This document shows positions 1 through 9,815 of a stretch of DNA of 20,699 nucleotides, piece after piece. The position numbers and the translations under genes are program-made. The DNA is taken from the NCBI GenBank assembly GCA_003248395.1, contig QFNA01000018.1, forward strand, positions 1 through 20,699, written 5' to 3'. Within the stretch, counting starts at the first letter, position 1, and every line of letters starts with the position of its first letter. Source of the DNA: Citromicrobium sp. Its GTDB lineage: Bacteria; Pseudomonadota; Alphaproteobacteria; Sphingomonadales; Sphingomonadaceae. The notes under the pieces are model-generated. The model did no database searches and was not told where the DNA came from. It saw nothing but the letters and a program-made list of their open reading frames with translations.

Positions 1-1
1 G

Positions 2-3000
2 ATCGGCGAGGGCGTGGTCTCCTACACCTACGAGCTGACCACCAACACCGACGGCGACGATACCTTCGACAGCTTCGCCGTGACGATCACCGACCAGGAT
101 GGCGACAGCTCCACCGGAGATCTCGTCATCGATATCGTCGATGATGTGCCGACAGCGCGGGCGGATAGCGACAGCGTCGGCGAGGACGGACCGCTGGTCG
201 CAGACGGCAATATCCTGACCGGTGCGGACCTCGGCGATGCCAATGCAAGCGACGGTGTTGCCGACACGCTCGGCGCGGACGGCGCCAGCCTGACCGGCGT
301 CACCTATAACGGCGATACCGTCGGGATCGGCAGCGTGTTTGCCGCGCAATACGGCACGATCACGATCGAGGCGAATGGCGATTACCGCTATGAACTGGAC
401 GCCGAGCTTCCCGTGGTTGCCGGCCTGGGCGATGGCGAGACGCTGAGCGAGGTCTTTACCTACACCATCACCGATGGCGACGGCGACCCCAGCACCACGA
501 CGCTGACCATCGTGATCGACGGGGTCGACGACCCGGTCGTGATCAATGGCCTCGATCTGCAAGGCGGCGAACTGACCGTCGACGAAGACGATCTGGCCGA
601 CGGTTCGTCGCCCGATCCGGCAGGCCTGACGCAGGCCAGCAGCTTTACCGTCGACAGCCCCGACGGACTCGCCGCATTGAGCATCGGCGGCACGGCGGTG
701 TTCGGCACGGGCATCGGATACCCGATCACGCTGACGGGCGATTATGGCACCATTCGTATCGTGTCGGTCGATCCGGTGACCGACAGCACCGGCGACGTGA
801 TCTCGGCGACGGTCAATTACGAGTATGTCCTGTCTGACAATACGCTCGACCATAGTGGTCCGGACCAGGATATCCTGATCGATAGTTTCGCGGTCGTGGC
901 GACCGACAAGGACGGTTCGCAGGACAATGCGACGCTGGACGTAGAGGTGATCGACGACGTACCGCTGGCGACCGACGATCCCGCAGGCCAGGCGAGCGAG
1001 AATGCCGATATCGTGATCGATGCTCTGGCCAATGACGTCTTTGGCGCCGACGGCGTCGACACGGCCGATGGCGCCAAGGTCTCGGTGACGGTCCAGGCGA
1101 GCCAGGGAACGGTAACCTATGATCCGGCAACCGGCCTCTTTACCTATTCGCCCAATGCGGGCGCCGGGAGTGGCGGCAATACGACCGACAGTTTCGAATA
1201 TACCATCATCGATGGCGACGGCGACAGTTCCACCGCCACTGTCACGGTCGAACTGAAGCCGGACAGCGAGCCGAGTGGCGGCGAAGTGGCGGCCACGGTT
1301 GACGACGACGGCATGGCTGGCGGTAACCCCTCATCGACTGCGGGCGACATCGATGCGAACGTAAATGACGATCCAGCCGATACCAGCGAGGCTAGCTTTA
1401 CCGGCTCGCTGACCTTCGATGTCGGAAACGACACACCGGCATCGATCGAGTTCGATCCGGCACTGGATGGTACGACGGCGACGGTCGGACAGGAAACGGT
1501 GACCTATTCGATCAGCACGCAGACGCTGGTCGCAACCGGTCCGCGCGGAGTGCTGTTCACGGTCGAGATTACCGATCCGGCGACGGGCGCCTACACCGTC
1601 ACGCTCAACGACAATGTGCTGCATGATGCGGGTCCGGACGACGAAGACGGCATGGCGAACGTATCGCTCGACCTGATCGTCACCGACATCGATGGCGATA
1701 CGGCCGCGACCACGCTGAACATCGCCTTCAACGACGATGCGCCGACGGCGCTCGACGACGATGGCGGCAGCGTCACCGAAGGCGGAACGACGGGCGGCAA
1801 TCTGCTGACGAACGATACGGCAGGCGCGGACGGTTACGCCGAGAAGGCCATCGCCGGTATCGGCAGCGAGGGCGAAGGAACCACCAGCACCAGCACCGAT
1901 GGCAGCGGCAATTACGTGCTGCAGGGCAGCTACGGAACGCTGACCGTCAATGCGACGACCGGTGTCTACAGCTATCAGAGTGCGGCGAATTCGACCAATG
2001 TCGATGCGACCGACGTGTTCACTTACAGCGTGGTGGACGGCGATGGCGACGTCACCTCGGCGAAGCTAGAAATCGACATCGACAATGTCGCGGGCAAGGT
2101 ATCGGACAATGATGCGCTGGTGAACGAAGCCGGCCTGCCGGGCGGCAGCGATCCGTCATCGGACAGCGAGAAGGACATCGACGGCCAGATCACCGTTACC
2201 GACGCGTCGGGCACGCTGACCTACACCCTGACCGGAGCGAACAGCGATGGCATCGGGAATTACGGCGACCTCGTGCTCGATAGCACCACGGGCGCGTACA
2301 CCTACACGCTGAACACGCCCTATACCGACACGGATGCGGGCGAGAACGGTGCGAATACGGTCAACGGGGCCGAAAGCTTCGCCTATGTCGTGAAGGATCA
2401 CCTCGGGAACGAGATCGGCACCGGTTCGATCGAGGTCGGCATCGTCGACGACGTGCCGACTGCCGTCGACGAAACGGCCCTGTCGATCGCCGAGGATGCG
2501 GCATCGCCGGGCCAGTTGTTGGGCAATGTCACAGGCAACGACACGTTCGGGGCAGATGGGGCGAGCGTCACAAGCTTTACCGTGGGCAGCGACACGATCG
2601 CCGTGCCGCAAGACGGCAACAGTGCCACGCACACCACTGCCAATGGCACCTATACGATGGACATGGCGGGGAACTGGACGTTCGATCCACAGCCGGGGCT
2701 CGACCACAGCGGCGGGCCGATCGATGCAGGTTTCAGCTACAGATTGACCGACGGCGATGACGATTACGCGACCGCCACCCAGCCGATCACCATCACCGAT
2801 GGCGCGGATCCGGACAATCCTGCCGATACGAGCCTGGAGCTCGACGACCAGAACTTGGCCGACGGCAGCACGCCCGCGGGGCCCGACAGCGACAGCGCGA
2901 CGATAAGCTTTGTCGCCGGTTCGGATCCCTATGCCGGCTTCGCATTCGGCGACACTGGCAATCTGGCGGGTGGGCTGACCTGGTCGCGCGATGACGATAC

Positions 3001-6000
3001 GACCATCACCGGATCGGACGGCACGAGGTTGGTCGTGACCCTGAAGCTGACCGTCGTCGGCAACGATGCCACCGTGACGGCGACGCTGGAGGACAATTAC
3101 CTCGGCCATTCGAGCCAGGGCGATGAACTCGCCGCTCTGGGATCGTTGAGAGTGATCGCAACCGATATCGATGGCGACCAGTCGGTGGGCACCGTGACGC
3201 TGGGCGTTTCCGATGACGTCCCGACCATGACTGCGACTGCGGCGGCGGATGGTGCGCTGACAGTCGACGAGAGCGATCTGTCGACCGATGCGAGCGCCAG
3301 CTTCGCATCGCTGTTCACGCCGGACTACAATGCGGACGGTGCGGGCAGCGTGGGCGGCTACACGCTCGGGATCAACGCCGGAGCGACGGGGCTGATCGAT
3401 ACGGCAAGCGGGCAACCCGTGGTGCTGGTGGTGAGCGGCAACGTCGTCACCGGGCGCACGCAGACCTCTGGCGTGGACGTGTTCACCGTATCGGTCGATG
3501 CGGCAGGCACAGTGACGCTGAACCAGTTGCGTGCTGTGCATCATGACGACGCGAGCGACAGCGATGACGTCACTGCCCTCGATGCAGCCAACCTCATAAC
3601 GCTGAGTGCGACCGCCAGCGACGGCGATGGCGATACGGTCACGGCTGTGGTCAATATCGGCGGAGCGCTCAGTTTCCGGGATGACGGACCGGCGATCGAT
3701 GCAAGCGTGACCGACGGCGATGCGATCACGCTGACGACGCAGGATGCGGACACGAAAGGAGTGGCTACCGATACCGATAGCTCCACGGCAGCTTTCGGCG
3801 GCGCCTTCGGTGTTGCCAGCTCGAGCTTTGGTGCGGATGGCGCCGGATCGATTACATGGGACTACACCTTGTCCGTGGACAATGCCGCGTCGGGCCTGTC
3901 CAGCGACGGTGTACCGGTTTCGCTGGCGCTCGTGGGCGGCGTGGTCGAAGGTCGCGCGAACGGGGAACTGGTGTTCACGATTGCGGTCGACGCGGGCAGC
4001 GGCGCGGTCACGCTCACGCAGCATGAAGAGATCGATCACGCCCTGCCGGGCGACAGCAGCGGCTACGCGACACAGTTGGAAACGCTCGCGACGGGGCTCG
4101 TCTCGCTGAAGGGTACGGCGACCATTACCGATGGCGACGGCGACGTGGCTCTCGAGATGGTTACGCTCGACCTGGGCGGCAAGATCAGCTTCGCCGACGA
4201 TGGTCCCTCGGTGACGGCATCGGGCAGCGTGCCTTCGCTCGAGGTCGACGAAACCGATCTCGCGACGGATGCGAGCCAGTCTTTCGCTTCGCTCTTCACC
4301 TTCGATTTCGGTGCCGACGGCCCGGCAGCGAGTGGCAGCGCGACCTATGCCCTGTCGGTGTCTTCACTTGGCGCGGACAGCGGACTGGTCGACACGGCGA
4401 CCGGACAGACTGTCCTGCTTTCGGTCGAAAGTGGTGTGGTGGTCGGGCGGACGTCTGTCGGCAATGACCTGGTCTTCACCCTGAGCGTCGATGCGAACGG
4501 CATAGTCGAACTCGACCAGTTGCGTGCGGTCGAACATGCCGATCCGAACAATGCCGACGAAGCGATTGCGCTGGGCAGTGCGGGCCTGATCTCGCTGACG
4601 GCGACGGCCAAGGATGGCGATGGCGATACCGACAGCGCAAGTGTCGATGTCGGCAGCGCACTGAGCTTCCGCGACGACGGGCCAAGTGCCGGTGCCAACG
4701 CCACGGTTCTGCTCGACGACGATGTGCTGGGCGGAAATGCCGGTGGCACGGGTGACGATCCCGATGGTGCAAACAACAGCGGGACGCTGTCGCATGAATT
4801 CGGCGAGGATGGCGGTACGATCGCGTTTGACGTGACGGGTGCGCCCGCTGGCTTCCAATACGTCGCTTCGGGTGACAATCTGTTGATCCAGCAGGATCAG
4901 GGCAGCGGCTTCGTCACTGTCGTGACGGTGACGCTGGTACCGGGGACCGGTGCCTATACGGTGACGCAGAACCTCGCCATCCGTCATGTCGACGGGATGG
5001 AGGAGAACAACCAGAGCTTCGAACTGGGTTATACCGTGAGCGACGGCGACAGCGACAAGGCAACGGGTGTCCTCACGATCAACGTCGATGACGACACCCC
5101 GATCCTGACCGGGCCGATCGCCGATGGCGAGATTACGAACAATGCCGGCGACCCGCCGCTTGTCGGATCGCTCAACTTCGTCGCCGGAGCGGATGGTCCG
5201 GGCGATCCGGTGATCTCCGTCAACCTGACCGGGATCACCGCAGGTGGCCAGCCACTGGCGACGACGCAGGTCGGCAATGTGCTGACGGCCTATGTCGATG
5301 CGGATGGCAGCGGCACCTACAATGCAGGGGACACGGCAGTCTTTACGCTGACTGTCGATCCGTTGGCCAATACCTACACATTCGATCTGCTTGCTCCGCT
5401 CGACGGCGACGTGACCAATGTGTCGATCGGTCAGGGCAGCTCGTTTGGCGTCGGGCCTAGCAATAACGTCATCGTCTCCGATCCGGTGGAGGGCGAAGTG
5501 ACCATGGCGACCGGCTGGAACCCGGTCGGCAATGGAGGTCAGTTCACTGGCGCGGAACTTGCCGCGTGGCTGGCTGGTGGCAATCCCGATCTTGTCCAAG
5601 AACCAAGCGTGAATGGATCGAGCTCCGGGTGGGGTCTGAGCAACAACAATTTCGACGCCGGCGAGTTCATCCGGTTCGATTTCGGCGCCTTGGCCGACTA
5701 CGACGGCGCGGGACCTTACGTGCCGCCTGGGGGGACCAACATCGCCAATGCGAGCTATGCCCAATTCAGCATGGTGAACTTCGGTGGCGGTGACACGATC
5801 CATTTCGTCGCCCATTTCACCGACGGAACGTCCCAGAGCTACACTGCAGTGGGAGGCACGGATCCTGACACGCTGACAATTTCGTCGCCACCGGGCGCGA
5901 TGATCGGGCACATCGACGTCTATCAGGAGAGCGGTCAGATCAAACTGAACCTCACCGATATCGGTGTGACGCAAACGAATGTCGATATCGATCTTCCCGT

Positions 6001-9000
6001 TTCCGTCATTTTGACCGACGGTGACGGCGATCCGGTTTCCGACGATTTTACGATCAATGTCGTGGACGACGGACCCGATGCGATCGACGACCTGGTCGAC
6101 ACCGTCGTGTCCACCGAACCGGTCAACGCCGCTTTCGTCATCGATTTCAGCGGCAGCATCGACAATGACGAAATGAATGTGCAGCTGGGCGCATTGAAGG
6201 ATGCGGCCTACGAGTTGTTCGAGGCGACCGACGGCGCGGCGACAGCGAAGATTATCGCTTTTTCCGGCACGTCATCGAGCACAGCGTCTTTCACCGATTT
6301 CGGTCAGCTCGCGGCGCAAATCGACGATTTCAACCCGCACCTTGGAGGGTCTCGACCGTTTAACGGCAACACCGATTTCACCAGCGCGATTTCCAAGCTG
6401 ATGAACGACTGGACCCCCAGCAATTCGGCGAACAACCAGGTCTTCTTCCTGAGCGATGGAAATCCGAACGAGCAGACTGGAAGCGGTAGCAATTCCCTGT
6501 CGGATTCGGTCCGGCCCAACTGGGTAAATTTCGTAGCCAACAACGATGTCAACGTCACCGCCATCGGCGTTGGCAACGGGATCAATTCGGCACGGCTCCA
6601 GGACGTCGATGTCGATACCAGGGGTTCACCGATCCTTGTCAACGATTTCGATGCGCTGGTGGAAACGCTGATCACTGCCGTGTCACCGCCCGTGACCGGC
6701 AATGTCCTGGTCAACGACGCGCCATCCGGAAGCGGCATATCGGTACAGTCGATCGCCGTCGACGGCGTGACCTACACCTACGACGGCACCGGAACCATCA
6801 TACCTTCGACCGGAGCCGCCATTTCGGGCACCACCTTTACGGCAACGACCGCGCTCGGGGGTGAATTGACCTTCGATTTCACCGATGGCGGCTGGAGCTA
6901 TGTTCCGCCGCTGATCCCGACGCAACAGACCGAGGGTTTCCAGTATGTCGTGATCGATGGTGATGGAGATACCGATTCGGCCCTCCTGTCCATCGATGTC
7001 TCCGCGGTGTCCGACGCGGGTGCAAACTTTGCGCGCAATGACGTCGTCATCACCAATGCCGGCAGCACGGCAATCATACCAGAAGCGGTATTGCTGCAGA
7101 ACGATGCTTTGAATTCCGTAGTTAGCGGCATCGCTGCGAGCCACGGAGCAAGCAGCGTCGTCCGTTCAGGCGGAAATATCGTGTTCACGGACAGCGGGTC
7201 TGCAGGTGGCAGCTTCACCTATATGGCCAGCAATGGTTCGCAGGCGGACAAGGCCTTTGTGACGGTCAACCGCGACCAGGCAAACGACACGAGTCTTTCG
7301 GGCACCAACGGTTCCGATGTCCTCGTCGGTCGTGACGGATTTGACGACGAGCTGCACGGGCAGCGCGGCGCCGACATCATGTTCGGCGGGACCGGCGCTG
7401 ACGAGTTCGATATCGACGATGGAGAATCGAGAGCGATCCTTCAGGGCAGCGGCGACAACGGCCGGGTTTCGGGATACGATACGATCCTCGATTTCGACAC
7501 GACGGACGATTACCTCGACCTAGCCGGCAGTGTTTCGGTTGCCGGGAACAGCGCCGGGACGAATGGTTCGGATTCTTCCCTGACGATCAATGGCCAGACC
7601 GTGAAGTCGCACGCGATTTCCGATGGCATCATCACGTTCGATGACAGCAACAGTTACGGGTCGGCGCTGATCCTCAACACCGAGGGGCATCTGGCCGCGG
7701 TTGTCGACTATCTGCAGGGCGTCGACCTCGGCATTCGTGACACAATAGTCGGTTTCCACGTCGGCAACGATACCTACGTCTATCACCAGGCCGACTGGGA
7801 TCCCAATTCAACGATCGATACGCTGGTGAAACTGGCCGGGATCACGATCCCCGATCTCGCCGCACTGACCGGGAACAACACGATCGCACCGGTTGCGCTC
7901 GATCTCGATGGCGATGGGGTTGAATTCCTCGGTCTGTCGGACGGAGTGCTGCACGACTACGGCAGTGGGAGAGTGCTGACAGCATGGGTCGGTCCGGATG
8001 ACGGCCTGCTCGCGCGCTCGACCGGCAGCGGACTCGATATCGTCTTTACCGATGATGCTCCCGGGGCGGCAAGCGACCTCGAGGGCCTGCGCCTGGCGTA
8101 CGATACCGACGGCGACGGTCGACTGACCGCAGCAGATGCGGACTGGGCCGATTTCGGCGTCTGGCAGGATGCGGATAGCGACGGATCGCTTGACGAAGGC
8201 GAGCTCGCCAGCCTCGACGATTTGGGCATCGTCTCAATCGATCTTGCCGGTGGCGGCGCACCTTACAGCGCGGCCAACGACGACGTGACCGTGGTGGGCA
8301 CATCGCACTTTACCAAAGCCGACGGATCCGGCGGGCAAATTGCCGATGCGATCTTTGCGACCGCGCTGCACCGCGCCGGGCAACGCACGGCCGAGACGGC
8401 GTCGATCGCTGCGACTGCAGCGGCGCTCGCCCTGCCTCAGTCGCTCGCAGCCGAACCCGACTCATGGCCTGCCGAAGCGCATGTCACGCTGGCAGGAGGG
8501 GACGGGTTCGTCGGTATCATGGCACCTGCCTATGCCACGGACGACACCGGCAATCTGATCGTGGGCGAACCGGTAGCCTGGGCATCGGCGGGTCGCTCGG
8601 CCGAAGCTGCCGATGACTGGTCGGAAGGACCTGACCTTGCCCCCGCCGCAACGCAGATCGCCGCGACGCTCGACGATGTCGATGCCGTGCAGGCCACGGC
8701 GTTCGGTACGCAACAGGTCGAGACCAGCGCCGTGGACACGCCGCTGGCCATGGCTTCGGATGCGGTTTCGGGAATGGAGGCACTGTTGCTGATGCAGGCG
8801 CCGGTGGTGGACGATGCCACATCCCTGGCGGTCGCGGCCGATGCCGCGCTGGGCGAAATCGCAGCGGAAGCAGCGGTCGACGGCGTGGTCGAATTCTTTG
8901 CCGATGGCGAGGCCCAGGCACCGTCTGCGATCCACGCGATTGGCGACGATGCGCTCGCCGCCTTGCTCGACACCGGCATCTTTGCCGGTGGACCGGGCGT

Positions 9001-9064
9001 CGCGGCGATGGGGCCGATGAACGACGAGACGGCTGCTGTGCTCGAAGCCGCCACGCACGCCTGA
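2..9064 (+). CDS. Giant type I-secreted RTX repeat adhesin (LapA/BapA-like), 5' end missing
   Basis: The frame is open from the window edge to TGA, over 3000 residues. The GTG at 14 is only the first start-like codon, so the true start lies upstream. Residues below are counted from that GTG. About 14 Ig/cadherin-like or VCBS-like repeats are joined by linkers of the type DDVPTA or DDGP, with many DGDGD motifs that suggest Ca2+ binding. Three T1SS-143-like repeats cover nt 3209-4680. A non-repeat segment lies at about nt 5430-5990. A von Willebrand A domain follows (about 2036-2225) with the MIDAS residues DFSGS (2044-2048), T2120 and D2148. Short RTX nonapeptides (GGTGADEF type) sit near nt 7290-7430. 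Two canonical EF-hand loops start at D2697 and D2719. The Ala-rich tail of about 230 residues probably carries the secretion signal. Secretion by the downstream ABC/HlyD/TolC genes and a surface adhesion role are inferred from family and context. The retention module expected for LapA-type proteins would be upstream of the window. Confidence 0.9.
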   Translation: MGEGVVSYTYELTTNTDGDDTFDSFAVTITDQDGDSSTGDLVIDIVDDVPTARADSDSVGEDGPLVADGNILTGADLGDANASDGVADTLGADGASLTGVTYNGDTVGIGSVFAAQYGTITIEANGDYRYELDAELPVVAGLGDGETLSEVFTYTITDGDGDPSTTTLTIVIDGVDDPVVINGLDLQGGELTVDEDDLADGSSPDPAGLTQASSFTVDSPDGLAALSIGGTAVFGTGIGYPITLTGDYGTIRIVSVDPVTDSTGDVISATVNYEYVLSDNTLDHSGPDQDILIDSFAVVATDKDGSQDNATLDVEVIDDVPLATDDPAGQASENADIVIDALANDVFGADGVDTADGAKVSVTVQASQGTVTYDPATGLFTYSPNAGAGSGGNTTDSFEYTIIDGDGDSSTATVTVELKPDSEPSGGEVAATVDDDGMAGGNPSSTAGDIDANVNDDPADTSEASFTGSLTFDVGNDTPASIEFDPALDGTTATVGQETVTYSISTQTLVATGPRGVLFTVEITDPATGAYTVTLNDNVLHDAGPDDEDGMANVSLDLIVTDIDGDTAATTLNIAFNDDAPTALDDDGGSVTEGGTTGGNLLTNDTAGADGYAEKAIAGIGSEGEGTTSTSTDGSGNYVLQGSYGTLTVNATTGVYSYQSAANSTNVDATDVFTYSVVDGDGDVTSAKLEIDIDNVAGKVSDNDALVNEAGLPGGSDPSSDSEKDIDGQITVTDASGTLTYTLTGANSDGIGNYGDLVLDSTTGAYTYTLNTPYTDTDAGENGANTVNGAESFAYVVKDHLGNEIGTGSIEVGIVDDVPTAVDETALSIAEDAASPGQLLGNVTGNDTFGADGASVTSFTVGSDTIAVPQDGNSATHTTANGTYTMDMAGNWTFDPQPGLDHSGGPIDAGFSYRLTDGDDDYATATQPITITDGADPDNPADTSLELDDQNLADGSTPAGPDSDSATISFVAGSDPYAGFAFGDTGNLAGGLTWSRDDDTTITGSDGTRLVVTLKLTVVGNDATVTATLEDNYLGHSSQGDELAALGSLRVIATDIDGDQSVGTVTLGVSDDVPTMTATAAADGALTVDESDLSTDASASFASLFTPDYNADGAGSVGGYTLGINAGATGLIDTASGQPVVLVVSGNVVTGRTQTSGVDVFTVSVDAAGTVTLNQLRAVHHDDASDSDDVTALDAANLITLSATASDGDGDTVTAVVNIGGALSFRDDGPAIDASVTDGDAITLTTQDADTKGVATDTDSSTAAFGGAFGVASSSFGADGAGSITWDYTLSVDNAASGLSSDGVPVSLALVGGVVEGRANGELVFTIAVDAGSGAVTLTQHEEIDHALPGDSSGYATQLETLATGLVSLKGTATITDGDGDVALEMVTLDLGGKISFADDGPSVTASGSVPSLEVDETDLATDASQSFASLFTFDFGADGPAASGSATYALSVSSLGADSGLVDTATGQTVLLSVESGVVVGRTSVGNDLVFTLSVDANGIVELDQLRAVEHADPNNADEAIALGSAGLISLTATAKDGDGDTDSASVDVGSALSFRDDGPSAGANATVLLDDDVLGGNAGGTGDDPDGANNSGTLSHEFGEDGGTIAFDVTGAPAGFQYVASGDNLLIQQDQGSGFVTVVTVTLVPGTGAYTVTQNLAIRHVDGMEENNQSFELGYTVSDGDSDKATGVLTINVDDDTPILTGPIADGEITNNAGDPPLVGSLNFVAGADGPGDPVISVNLTGITAGGQPLATTQVGNVLTAYVDADGSGTYNAGDTAVFTLTVDPLANTYTFDLLAPLDGDVTNVSIGQGSSFGVGPSNNVIVSDPVEGEVTMATGWNPVGNGGQFTGAELAAWLAGGNPDLVQEPSVNGSSSGWGLSNNNFDAGEFIRFDFGALADYDGAGPYVPPGGTNIANASYAQFSMVNFGGGDTIHFVAHFTDGTSQSYTAVGGTDPDTLTISSPPGAMIGHIDVYQESGQIKLNLTDIGVTQTNVDIDLPVSVILTDGDGDPVSDDFTINVVDDGPDAIDDLVDTVVSTEPVNAAFVIDFSGSIDNDEMNVQLGALKDAAYELFEATDGAATAKIIAFSGTSSSTASFTDFGQLAAQIDDFNPHLGGSRPFNGNTDFTSAISKLMNDWTPSNSANNQVFFLSDGNPNEQTGSGSNSLSDSVRPNWVNFVANNDVNVTAIGVGNGINSARLQDVDVDTRGSPILVNDFDALVETLITAVSPPVTGNVLVNDAPSGSGISVQSIAVDGVTYTYDGTGTIIPSTGAAISGTTFTATTALGGELTFDFTDGGWSYVPPLIPTQQTEGFQYVVIDGDGDTDSALLSIDVSAVSDAGANFARNDVVITNAGSTAIIPEAVLLQNDALNSVVSGIAASHGASSVVRSGGNIVFTDSGSAGGSFTYMASNGSQADKAFVTVNRDQANDTSLSGTNGSDVLVGRDGFDDELHGQRGADIMFGGTGADEFDIDDGESRAILQGSGDNGRVSGYDTILDFDTTDDYLDLAGSVSVAGNSAGTNGSDSSLTINGQTVKSHAISDGIITFDDSNSYGSALILNTEGHLAAVVDYLQGVDLGIRDTIVGFHVGNDTYVYHQADWDPNSTIDTLVKLAGITIPDLAALTGNNTIAPVALDLDGDGVEFLGLSDGVLHDYGSGRVLTAWVGPDDGLLARSTGSGLDIVFTDDAPGAASDLEGLRLAYDTDGDGRLTAADADWADFGVWQDADSDGSLDEGELASLDDLGIVSIDLAGGGAPYSAANDDVTVVGTSHFTKADGSGGQIADAIFATALHRAGQRTAETASIAATAAALALPQSLAAEPDSWPAEAHVTLAGGDGFVGIMAPAYATDDTGNLIVGEPVAWASAGRSAEAADDWSEGPDLAPAATQIAATLDDVDAVQATAFGTQQVETSAVDTPLAMASDAVSGMEALLLMQAPVVDDATSLAVAADAALGEIAAEAAVDGVVEFFADGEAQAPSAIHAIGDDALAALLDTGIFAGGPGVAAMGPMNDETAAVLEAATHA
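3209..4680 (+). repeat. Three tandem T1SS-143-like repeats in an A-B-A pattern
   Basis: These are three consecutive units of about 157-171 residues, each ending at a DDGP linker (near nt 3678, 4192 and 4670). Units 1 and 3 share a head of the form VDE-DL-TDAS-SFASLFT, a central VSGxVVxGRT-like strand and an LRAV-H turn. The middle unit is divergent: it has GVATDTDSS at its head and EEIDHALPGD in place of the turn. Units 1 and 3 are also similar at DNA level near 3266 and 4247, which suggests duplication or recombination. Confidence 0.7.
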
Positions 9065-9094
9065 TCGAAACCGAGCCAAAACAGGGGGAAGACT

Positions 9095-9799
9095 ATGAAG
9101 AAAATGGCGACGATCCTGTCAGCCGCGGGTGCCGCAATGGCCCTGCTGCCGACAAGCGCGCTGGCTCAGGAGGGTTGGACCTCCGCCGATGCCGGCACGC
9201 TGGAGAGCGAAGTGCAGCAACGGTACGATGCTGCGCTGGCGCTGACCACCGACCAGTCGATCATCGACGCGAACGACACACGTTATCTCTGGGCCTCGGA
9301 AGCGAAGGTCCAGTGCGGCATTGCGCTGGGCTTCCTCGATCGCGGCAATCGCGACGAAACCAGCCTGTCGAAGTGCAATTTCGCATCGGACCTGATGAAC
9401 CGCGGCCCTTTGCCGATGGCGCCCCAGCCTCAGCCGACCGCGCCGACGACGGCTGCGTGCAATCGCGAAGCACCGGGAATGATCTTCTTCGAATTCGATT
9501 CATCGATTCCGGGAACCGAGGCGGCGCAGGTGGCCGATTACGTGGCGACCAACGCCGGACCTTGCGGCTGGCAGCGTTTCGTCATCGGCGGGCACACCGA
9601 CCTGTCGGGCAGCAATGCCTACAATATCGGGCTGTCCCAGCGACGTGCAGATGCGGTTGCCGACATGATGGCAGCACGCGGCATCGATCGCGCTGCGATT
9701 TCGACCATGGCGGAAGGCGAGGAAAGGCCTCGCGTTCCGACTGCCGACGGTGTGCGCGAGCCGCAGAACCGCCGTGTCGAAATCCAGGTGAACCCATAA
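9095..9799 (+). CDS. OmpA-family peptidoglycan-binding periplasmic protein
   Basis: This is a 234-residue protein with a Sec signal peptide (about 1-24, ending SALA-Q). An N-terminal region with no recognised fold (25-105) is followed by a Pro-rich linker (about 108-119) and an OmpA C-terminal domain (about 125-234). The domain shows the FEFDSS strand, GHTD (D169) and the N-x-x-L-S-Q-R-R-A helix (R184). D169 and R184 match the Asp and Arg that bind diaminopimelate in OmpA-type domains. There are four cysteines (74, 94, 122, 157), so disulfides are possible. There is no lipobox and no obvious beta-barrel, so it is probably soluble in the periplasm. A GGGGGAA ribosome site at 9084-9090 supports the start. 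It lies 30 nt after the adhesin stop and 16 nt before the TolC-like gene, so it is probably co-transcribed. A role in tying the secretion machine or adhesin to the cell wall is inferred. Confidence 0.88.
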   Translation: MKKMATILSAAGAAMALLPTSALAQEGWTSADAGTLESEVQQRYDAALALTTDQSIIDANDTRYLWASEAKVQCGIALGFLDRGNRDETSLSKCNFASDLMNRGPLPMAPQPQPTAPTTAACNREAPGMIFFEFDSSIPGTEAAQVADYVATNAGPCGWQRFVIGGHTDLSGSNAYNIGLSQRRADAVADMMAARGIDRAAISTMAEGEERPRVPTADGVREPQNRRVEIQVNP

Positions 9800-9815
9800 T
9801 CGAGGAGGGCAGATC

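Noticed and set aside
2156..4039. Long antisense open frame (627 codons) opposite the adhesin
   Set aside because: Arg/His-rich low-complexity translation with no domain; it mirrors the GC-rich, Asp-rich coding bias of the sense strand.
4364..5974. Second long antisense frame (536 codons) opposite the adhesin
   Set aside because: Same codon-bias mirror effect; no ribosome site or recognisable family.
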